A stretch of 64,000 bases of DNA from Gigantopelta aegis (taxonomy: Eukaryota > Mollusca > Gastropoda > Neomphalida > Peltospiridae): NCBI RefSeq assembly GCF_016097555.1, contig NC_054712.1, forward strand, positions 42,573,999 through 42,637,998, read 5' to 3'. A program made the position numbers and the translations under genes. The notes under the pieces were generated by a model. That model was not told the DNA's origin, ran no database searches, and was given only the letters and a program-made list of their open reading frames with translations. Below, in pieces: positions 56,601 through 64,000 of this stretch; positions within the stretch are counted from its first letter, which is position 1, and each line of letters begins with the position of its first letter.

Positions 56601-57584
56601 CTGTTTTGTAAACCAGATCCAGAGTGCGGACACGGGGGGGAAAGGTTTAGCGAGCCCGCCACGATATGTTCAAGTAAAAGCTAACGATAAGCGAGTGGCC
56701 GCACGGATTAAATATTATCAGTACCACTGATGTGACTTTGATCGGCGCTAGAATGACGCGGGGCGCGGCGCCAGTGTGCGGTTTGGGGTTCAGATAGGGA
56801 GTTACGAGGCGGCCGAGGGGAAGCTAGGTAGGTCCAGACATTGTTTACGTAGATCGGTGTTACGTGGTCGTACAGCCGACTCATCGAGCTGGGCAGATGT
56901 AGATGCAGACGTAGCTATGTCACAGGCGGACAGACGGACGGGCGAGCACAAACTGGGGACGTCGTGCTAGATAATATTCAGCTGTTGCACCATAGTTCTG
57001 GAGGCTTGTCACAGAAGTGAGACAGCGATCCGTTTGTGAATGAAGGATTACATTTACTGACACAACCACCAAACGCAGGGGTTCATGTGCATCTGTGTTC
57101 TAGATATGCAGCTGTTAGAGCTAACAGAACATGTAATTGATCGTGTACAGACGTGAGAAAAGAGTCTACAGAATTGAGAAAAACGTCACGTGTGTGGAAT
57201 TAAGGATTACTGTCTTAAATACCATAATTATGTTGTGTTCTTGTGCATCCGTTTTCAACTTTTAAATGCGCGGCTGTCTCAAAACGGCGATTCTAACTAA
57301 CAGAAACCAGAATTTGTTACCAGCAGAAGTTCTTTTCGGACAACAGTGCGTGGAGCCTTTGTTGGCCAGCTACAGTATAGTTGAGGTGATTGCGATTAGA
57401 TTTGAATGCACAGTTATTTAAATTAACAGTTAGTAGCTAAACATTGGTTTGGATTGTTTATAGTGCACAGTAGGTAAAGGTTATCTGCACACATGTGCAT
57501 TTGAGCTTCGGGTGAGTGTGTACTATCAGGTTTCTTTCGATATATCACATTCCGTGTTATAAACAGTGGTCGGTCGACTGCATC
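56600..57584 (+). promoter_or_regulatory. CpG-richer 5' region of the SLC10-like gene
   Basis: From 56630 to 56960 CpG dinucleotides are much denser than in the surrounding DNA (for example ggggcgcggcgcc at 56760-56772). This fits a promoter or 5' UTR. A possible acceptor, gttataaacag, ends at about 57566 just before the coding start. The transcription start cannot be placed. A 64-codon frame at 56776 is probably not translated. Confidence 0.35.
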
Positions 57585-58310
57585 ATGGCTGGGCTTCGTG
57601 TAATCTGCGTGGTACATGCTGTCCTGTTTGCTGCGTTCAGCTTTACCCAGGCAGTCGAACCACCGGCGAATATCTCCCTTCAAAATGACGTCACGCTAAA
57701 CATCACTGACGTCATCGGTGACATCATGCTTGACATCATACCCGCAGACACGGTGACGATTATCATGTACAGCGAGACCATGATCTCGGTGAACTACACG
57801 CTGCGGTGTTATAACCGAAATATCACACACCTGTTGAAGATACACACCCTGAACCATGACGTGGCCTATCTAAAGGGCATGCATCAATACAACGTGTCTT
57901 GCGCGGACCTCCGGGACTCGCAGACTGACAGTGATCTCCAAGACAATGATCTCCAAGACAGAAACTTCACGCTTCATTCGGGAGACTTCAACTTGACGGT
58001 GTACGCCGACCTGATCGGCAGGACGTGGCTGGTGTTCGACACGTTCTCGATCAACGGGGCGATCGGCGACAAACCGTTCGAGAACATCTCCTCGTCGGGA
58101 GAGAGCCGCAGGATCTATAGGTACAAGGTGGTGGTGATCCGGATCCGCCGACTCATCGACTACATATTCCGCGGGGTCGTATACGTGTTCGTGATCGGGA
58201 CGACGGTCGGGATGGGCTGCAAGACGGACCTGGACGTCGTCAAGAAGGTGCTCAAGAAACCCATCGCGCCGTTAATCGGACTCTTCTGCCAGTACGTCGG
58301 CATGCCGCTC
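57585..58310 (+). CDS. SLC10A: SLC10-type sodium/bile-acid cotransporter homologue, exon 1 (N terminus)
   Basis: SLC10 proteins are plasma-membrane or intracellular carriers, some of them sodium-coupled bile-acid or steroid-sulphate transporters; A3 and A5 remain orphans. This exon encodes 242 residues: a signal peptide (about 1-22, MAGLRVICVVHAVLFAAFSF), an extracellular domain of about 170 residues with eight N-glycosylation sequons (NIS, NIT, NYT and others), a basic hinge (VVVIRIRRLIDYIF), and the first membrane helix (GVVYVFVIGTTVGMGC). It then has TDLDVVKKVLKKPIAPLIG and QYVGMPL, a signature of the family. The long N-terminal ectodomain matches SLC10A3 and A5 rather than A1 or A2. The donor is ctc/gtaagt at 58311, phase 0. 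The exon is much more GC-rich than its surroundings. Start choice: the ATG at 57585 opens directly on a signal peptide. Confidence 0.9.
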
Positions 58311-58701
58311 GTAAGTTGTCTGAAATCTTTAGCAAACAAACTAAAAAACCCCAAACAAACTCAACCTCCATGCATTTATAAATAAATACAAACCAAATAC
58401 AAACTCAAAAACAAAAACAAACCTCCAAAAAACAACAATTTAAGAAAACACAATAAAACCAAACCAAACAAAAACACAAAAATAAACAAATATTGATGCA
58501 TGACACCCATATATCCATATATTCATTCACTCACTTATTTGTCCATCCTTCTGCTTCGTACCATTTGGCACATAATGCTTTGAGCAACCCCACCAATCAT
58601 CTCTTCCAAATCTGACATACCTTCTCTGCTGTGCCTTGCCTTACGTCCGACCTAGCTCAACCTCAAGCTCTACCTCATTTTCAGCCATATTCTGCTACTT
58701 T

Positions 58702-58709
<8 letters not shown>

Positions 58710-58784
<75 letters not shown>

Positions 58785-58833
58785 TCTCTGTCTGTCTGTC
58801 TGTCTCCCCCCTCTCTCTGTCTGTCTCTCTCTC

Positions 58834-58866
<33 letters not shown>

Positions 58867-58894
58867 GTCTCTCCCCACCCTCTCTGTCTCTCTC

Positions 58895-58964
<70 letters not shown>
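58710..58964. repeat. (ct)n/(tctg)n microsatellites in intron 1 of the SLC10-like gene
   Basis: ct runs, tctg tetramers and c-rich spacers fill about 255 bp of the 756-bp intron. Confidence 0.97.
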
Positions 58965-58967
<3 letters not shown>

Positions 58968-59066
58968 ATCCGACACCATTTGCTTCTTTCCCCTTCCACT
59001 CCCCTCATCCCATTACATCTTTTGTAATCTTTTTAATTTGTAGATGTTTTTCCTTTCTCTTTTCAG

Positions 59067-59241
59067 ATTGCGTTTGGCGTGGCAAACTTAATCAATCTGG
59101 ACAACCCGGCTATACGACTGGGCATCTTCGCGTGTGGGATCTGTCCTGGCGGCGGCCTCAGCAACATATACTCATACCTGCTTGGCGGCGACGTGTCCCT
59201 CTCCATCACGATGACGTGCATCAGCACGGTGGCCGCGCTAG
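59067..59241 (+). CDS. SLC10A: SLC10-type cotransporter homologue, exon 2
   Basis: After acceptor ctcttttcag (ending 59066) the frame continues in phase 0 from the first exon: IAFGVANLINLDNPAIRLGI, FACGICPGGGLSNIYSYLLG and GDVSLSITMTCISTVAAL. CPGG-SN is the conserved family motif in the region that binds sodium and substrate, and GD-SLS-T is its usual continuation. The donor g/gtgagt lies at 59242, leaving phase 1. The following exon should encode MMP and further membrane helices. I found none up to 64000, so the intron is at least 4.7 kb and the gene continues off the window. Confidence 0.92.
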
Positions 59242-59396
59242 GTGAGTCAGCCACATCAGCGGCGGGGTCCCATTCCGTGTTGGAGGGCGTACCGTTACCT
59301 TTCAAAATGTAACGATTATAATCTCTATTAAAAATAATATAAGACAGCCATAGATAGGTGTCAGTTAAACTAGAACCGATTTTATGTGCATTACAG

Positions 59397-59397
<1 letters not shown>

Positions 59398-59488
<91 letters not shown>
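59398..59488. repeat. (ag)n microsatellite in intron 2
   Basis: About 45 ag copies, followed shortly by a gaca tetramer run. Confidence 0.97.
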
Positions 59489-59489
<1 letters not shown>

Positions 59490-59492
<3 letters not shown>

Positions 59493-60360
59493 GGTGAGGG
59501 GAGAGATATGAACTGATTGACTGACTGACAGACAGACAGACAGACATAAGTTGAGAGGCAGAAAGGGGTTGGCGGTTTGAACTCCGAAATGTCGTTCTAT
59601 AATAAATCTTGTTTCATGAAACAAAGAAAACTTAAATACCAAAAAATAAATGTATTTGAATGATAAAAGAGCATTAAAATGCACAATGTAGAGGCCAACA
59701 TATAAATCAAAATAAAGCTCGTTACTATTGTCAGATCTATAATTCGTTTGCATCAAAATGGAACCGATGAATTCACTTAAAGCTATACATGTGTATTAAA
59801 TGACGCGAAAACTCGTATAAAAACATATTAAGTTTTAAACCCATACCAACTTTCATACCATTTTGTACAAAACATTCTATGTAAATAGAAATGTTTCTTA
59901 ACAAATTACCGTTCTTTGTTAGTCAAATCATTCCCTCAAAAGAGGCGGTGTTTATTAGTTCAGTGACTGTTCTGTGCAGTTTTGTGGCGAGTGTTGTGTT
60001 TGGCAATATTAATAAAAAAATTTTTTTATGAATTTTACCTATGGAGTTATATGCCAAATTATATGTTAAAAAGTGGGAGCTGAAATCCCGTAGCATCCGC
60101 CCCCGCCCTCCCTCCCCCAGCTCCTAAGAGCCTAGCGTAGAAAGGACGCAACAGAGGCCGTCAGTATGACTGGCTTGAAGATAAGTATCGTGCTGCGCTT
60201 TTCATTGAGCAGTCTTCGCCTGGCTGTCATATAGATCCCAGATTGTGTTACAAATTCCACTTCACTTCACCTCAGACGGTTATAAACCCATCTACTTCAT
60301 ATCGGGTTACCGTCAACACGCACGCTGAGATAATGTCCACAAGAAACGCAGTGTTACATC
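59490..60360. other. intronic sequence without recognised features
   Basis: Nothing recognised between the microsatellite and the repeat at 60485. Confidence 0.4.
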
Positions 60361-60484
60361 CTAGGGGTACGAGGTGGGGGAGGGGGTTCGGGAGGGGTGT
60401 GGGAGGTAGAGGTGCAATTATTGTGCAGTTTCGGACCAAACAGGGCCAATTCTTCTCTAACAGAGTATTGTAATTCTGGGAGTT

Positions 60485-60960
60485 GGGGAATAGGCCACAG
60501 GCTCCTATGTTTGATGATGATGATGATGATGATAACTAGTTTAACGTGCCCATATACCACTAGGGTTTCGAACACGTCCATCCCGAGTCCGACCTCCGAT
60601 AAGATCGGTGGCCCGACTCGGGAGGGGGGGGGGGGGGGGGGGTGGTGTTGAAAATGGGCAGAATTTTGAAAATAGCAATTAGTAAAAAAGTTAATAGAAT
60701 AAATAAAAAATAAAAAAAAGATTACAAGCCAAAAATAAAAAGAATTGACTGCTCGGCCGAATATTTATATAATTTGGAGCATTTTAGAAGGACAGTCCAA
60801 AATTAAATAAGAGAAAGAAGAGAGGATCGGACTATTTAATAATATTAAAAAAAAGAAAAAAGAAGTAATTTCGACATAAAATTTTGAACGCAGATCTAAA
60901 AGTTTAAAGTCCGATCGATATGTCCACGCGAGTGGCCTCGTTAAGGCCGTTTGACTACGG
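60485..60960 (-). repeat. unclassified interspersed repeat U, copy 2
   Basis: This is the reverse complement of 13318-13970 without the MITE: gtttaacgtgcccatatacc, cactagggtttcgaacacgt, G-run (60625-60642), caaattctgccc-type segment and ggcctcgttaaggcc. Confidence 0.8.
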
Positions 60961-61407
60961 CGTGCTGATGAGTGGAGTCGCGGCAAAACGGGGGATGAAG
61001 CGCTTCCATTTCTGGTGTTGTAGATGGCTGATGACGCTTCCGTAGTCGTCGCCGAAGAGAGCCATGATGATCCGATGAATGGTATGGCTATCCATTTCGC
61101 TTATCAGGATCGCTTGGCGGTAGACATGTCTTCGGCGTTGAGTGACGACTAGTCCCGCCTTGCCGGTTGGAGACTTGATGGAATGCAACTCAAAGTCGCT
61201 TCCACCAGGGAGGTGATGTAATTCCTCGTCCAGTGCTCCACCCAACAGCGTTGCCTTGTCCTTGGTGTCGCCTTGGATGAACTTGTGGAAGCTGGATCTG
61301 ATCTTGCCGATCTGTACTTGCCAGACAGCTTCCAAGTCCACAGGGGGCGGAGTTGGTGGTGTCTTGTGTGTTGGAGGAGGCCGGGCCTTGTCTGGTTGAG
61401 AGCACAT
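60955..61407 (-). CDS. 150-codon open frame of unknown function next to repeat U
   Basis: The frame starts MCSQPDKARPPPTHKTPPTP and continues through a Pro-rich stretch to a mixed-composition globular-looking part (VWQVQIGKIRSSFHKFIQGD, HRIIMALFGDDYGSVISHLQ). Composition is protein-like, not repeat-like. It abuts copy 2 of the interspersed repeat U, so it may belong to a mobile element that includes U. It may also be an unrelated exon in antisense within the SLC10-like intron. I do not recognise it. Confidence 0.4.
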   Translation of the reverse strand: MCSQPDKARPPPTHKTPPTPPPVDLEAVWQVQIGKIRSSFHKFIQGDTKDKATLLGGALDEELHHLPGGSDFELHSIKSPTGKAGLVVTQRRRHVYRQAILISEMDSHTIHRIIMALFGDDYGSVISHLQHQKWKRFIPRFAATPLISTP

Positions 61408-61444
61408 TCAGACACGTCTGTTCTCATCGCGATACCTATGTTTG

Positions 61445-61852
61445 AGGAAAATGTTTTAATTAACAACGCACTCAGCACATTTTATTTACGGTTATATGGC
61501 GTCAGACACATGGTTAAGGATTACACAGATATTGAGAGGAAGGAAATGTTTTATTTAACGACGCATTCAACACATTTTATTTACGGTTATATAGCGTCAG
61601 ACATGTGGCCACACAGATATTGAGAGAGAAAATCAGATGTCGCCACTTCATAGGCTACTCTTTTAGCAGCAAGGGGTCTTTTATATGCACCATCCCACAG
61701 ACAGGATAGCACATACCACGGCCTTTAATATACCAGTTGTTGATGCACTGGCTGGAACGAAAAATAGCCCAATGGGTCTACCGACGGAGATCGATCCCAA
61801 ACCGACCACACATCAAGCGAGCGCTTTACCACTGGACTACGTCCCGCCTCCC
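61445..61852 (-). repeat. SINE type A with a second tail A in front
   Basis: 61445-61536 is a tail A fragment ending attgagaggaagg. 61537-61852 is a complete copy (aaatgttttatttaacgacg to ccactggactacgtcccgcc), followed by C-runs. The second copy seems to have landed at the end of the first. Confidence 0.9.
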
Positions 61853-62458
61853 CCTCCCCCCCCCCCTCCCATTTTTGAGGATGAGGGAGGCTTATCTTTG
61901 CTCTGATTACCTGAAATTGTCCGGTTCTAGATAACAACCTGTTTTTCCATATCTACATAAAGTACTACAAAACAGCTATATTTATAACGTCCCAAACGAA
62001 TCACAACGCATTTTTTTTTTTTACATATATTACAACTAATATTGAAAATAAAATTATGGAAATAACATGCAGACAATTTTTCATGCCATTTAATTTTGCT
62101 CGAACCATCGCTTTTGTCCAAATGTGAAGATTTGCTCCAGTACTAGGGGTGGGGTAGGGTGGGGGGGGGGGGGTGGGTGGGGGGGGGGGAAGGCAGTTCA
62201 CTCTCACTCCGACCCCCGTTTCAGACGCTTACAGTGCGGGGGTACTGTTTAGGGTGCGTTGTTTAACAGGCCCGTAGGAACGATATCTGGAGTTGGGGGG
62301 TGGGGGTGGTGTGATGGGTTGGCACAACCTCTAGTGGGGGAACAAGGTAATTTTTAGATTTATTTTTCTATAGAGCAGGACTAAAACCAAACCGTACATA
62401 TTTAGTCCAGGAACCAGGTCGATTTATCGCCCTCGAGTGGGGTAACCACACACCACGA

Positions 62459-62460
<2 letters not shown>
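61853..62460. other. gap with C-run and G-runs
   Basis: C-run 61851-61866, G-runs 62160-62190 and a G-rich stretch at 62293-62320. No gene. Confidence 0.45.

Positions 62461-62524
<64 letters not shown>
62461..62524. repeat. (ct)n microsatellite
   Basis: About 32 ct copies, directly joined to a truncated type C SINE tail. Confidence 0.97.
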
Positions 62525-62528
<4 letters not shown>

Positions 62529-62757
62529 TTATTGAGGTTCAAGCACGCTGTCCTGGGCTTTCAGGGTTGTCTGTCAAGGACAGTGAGTTAGTTGTTAGTT
62601 GGTTAGCAAGAAAGAAGAGGGTGTAGTGGCTTTACACCTTCCCATTGAGCCTTAAGAACTCGCTCTGGGTTGGTGCTGGTACCGGGCTGCGAACCCTGTA
62701 CCTTTTAGCCTGTAGTTCGATGGCTTAACCACTGCGCCAGCGAGGCCGGTCCACGAC
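62525..62757 (-). repeat. SINE type C
   Basis: caacttattgaggttcaagc, cgctgtcctgggctttcagg, gggctgcgaaccctgtacct and gccagcgaggccggt. Confidence 0.9.
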
Positions 62758-63184
62758 CATCCCAGTTTCTACGGGCATAAAATTAATAGGGTACTCAACA
62801 GCTGATCACTTTTAGTTAGATTTGTGTTCTTATATGTTACAAATTGTGCTTATGTGGAAATCGGGTCACTCTCGTTATTGGTAATGTACATTTAAAATTC
62901 CAATGTAAGCGCTAAAAATGAATTAAAGGGACATACCCGAATACATAATGTGTGGCGTATGTCTGACGTAAGTGTTACGAGTGATTTGTGTTGCCGGGCC
63001 CTGGCGTATATCGACATATGCTTACCAAAGGAGTCGGGAATGCAACTGTGGAGCCAGATACATATTAATTCACATTTCAACCGGAGGATGCATACTCTTC
63101 AAAGCTTTGGTTGGGGGTAGGGGTGGGGGTAGGGGTGGGGGTGTTCTATGCTACACTCGCTTCGAGCGCATGTGTTATAACCAA

Positions 63185-63660
63185 ATGCAGATAATAAGCT
63201 TTCCACCATTTGGCCTCAGATTACAGTTCTCATCCCATTTAGTTATCGGGAAATTTGTCTGCGCAAGTAGTCTGCTGTTGACTGATTATTTCATGGCGGA
63301 CAGCTGTGAAGTGGCAACTATTTGACTGAAGTTGACGGGGGAGAGCATGTAGTTTGTAAACGTGTGTAACTTGTTGACATTGAAGACTTGTTTGTGGTAA
63401 TTCTGGCCCATGCAAAAGTAGTGTTTTTGTGTGTAAAATGGGTGTACTCCGGCCTGGTTTAGAGGGTGTGTTTGTTTAAACCAATATGCTGGGAGAAAAA
63501 GCTGGACAACAGGGGTTGTCCTTTTCAAAGTATGTGTCCCCCAGGCAGGCAAAGATCCATGGGCCTGCTGATATTTATAAAAATGTTATAGCCACTAAGG
63601 CTATATAGAAACATATAGCGCAATTAATTGCGGTCTGTGACCATTTCCGCCTATACGGTT
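63185..63660 (-). mobile_element. second copy of the interior of the 0.6-kb MITE at 39734
   Basis: Reading in reverse, the segments ccgcaattaattgcgctata, ggctataacatttttataaa, tttgcctgcctgggggacac and acaaacaagtcttcaatgtc follow the order of 39780-40150. The long inverted ends of the first copy were not found here. Confidence 0.8.
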
Positions 63661-63814
63661 TAAACGACGCGATATACAGTGTAGATATTTATAGCCATAA
63701 CTGACACAAGTAGTTTAATGGCATGGGAAAACGGCAAAGACTGTTAAATTTATCGCTGTAGCTTACCATATTGAATATATACGGAAACAAAGAGATTATT
63801 TGTTGGACGGCACA

Positions 63815-64000
63815 CCAGCATATTTTAAATATCGGCTATTTGGTGTCACTAGCATCTGGTTGTTTCGACATTTGGTCCACAGAGAGAAAGAGAGGAAACC
63901 CGCTGTCGCCACATTGGCTAATCTTAATGATAAAGCAGCAAGATATTGTTTATATGCATTTTCTCTTAAACAGGATAGTACATACCAGTCGTGGGACACT
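63815..64000 (-). repeat. SINE with the third tail type, cut by the window end
   Basis: gcacaccagcatattttaaa, tcggctatttggtgtcacta, gaggaaacccgctgtcgcca, then the core catttctcttaaacaggata and accagtcgtgggacact. Confidence 0.8.

Overview
The window looks like a nuclear genome segment from a mollusc, probably a gastropod. Three things point that way. Coding sequence is sparse and split by GT-AG introns. The DNA is AT-rich and crowded with microsatellites. It also carries dozens of copies of tRNA-derived SINEs whose central core (ending 'catataaaagatccc') I associate with molluscan genomes. That core identification is from memory and was not checked by a search. I see no prokaryotic, organellar or viral gene set.

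Four host genes can be supported, all on the + strand. (1) At 8492-8875 there is a secreted 10-cysteine cystine-knot protein, most like bursicon alpha. (2) At 24763-25545 there is an iodothyronine deiodinase selenoprotein. It has an in-frame TGA in the GSCTU active site and a convincing SECIS element 750 bases past the stop codon. Unexpectedly it also has an in-frame TAG 18 codons before the Sec codon. (3) At 47868-48080 plus 49357-49470 there is a two-exon, 108-residue candidate tail-anchored membrane protein of unknown function. (4) At 57585-58310 plus 59067-59241 are the first exons of an SLC10-type (A3/A5-like) sodium/bile-acid cotransporter homologue, running off the right edge. Genes 1 and 2 both bear on endocrine signalling (a neurohormone and a thyroid-hormone-like metabolising enzyme), but nothing shows they are co-regulated.

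Most of the rest is mobile DNA. Three SINE types are distinguished by head and tail: A (tail ending 'gagtgcgtcgttaaataaaac'), B (tail with 'tctagtggtgtcgttaaac') and C (head 'ccggcctcggtggc', tail 'ccaggacagcgtgcttgaa'). Several families of non-autonomous DNA elements are flanked by TTAA: about 390 bp, 830 bp, 1.2 kb and 0.3 kb. Some have landed in each other or in SINEs exactly at TTAA. There are also two Tc1/mariner elements with shared termini, a 5'-truncated LINE, several short MITEs with 'ggggcgtagc'-type ends, a near-perfect 54-bp-arm hairpin and an unclassified repeat present three times.

Layout: 1-8.4 kb SINEs, TTAA elements and a 15-unit minisatellite; 8.5-8.9 kb cystine-knot gene; 9-23 kb repeats, including a 5 x 113-bp array, a 404-bp duplication and nested MITEs; 23.2-24.4 kb an 18-unit minisatellite that grew out of a SINE head; 24.7-26.4 kb deiodinase and SECIS; 26.6-47 kb microsatellites, Tc1 elements, LINE and hairpin; 47.8-49.5 kb small membrane protein; 50-56 kb mostly repeats; 56.6-64 kb 5' region and first exons of the SLC10 gene, with repeats in its introns. 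Most lesser open frames in the window are translations of SINEs or microsatellites and were not called.
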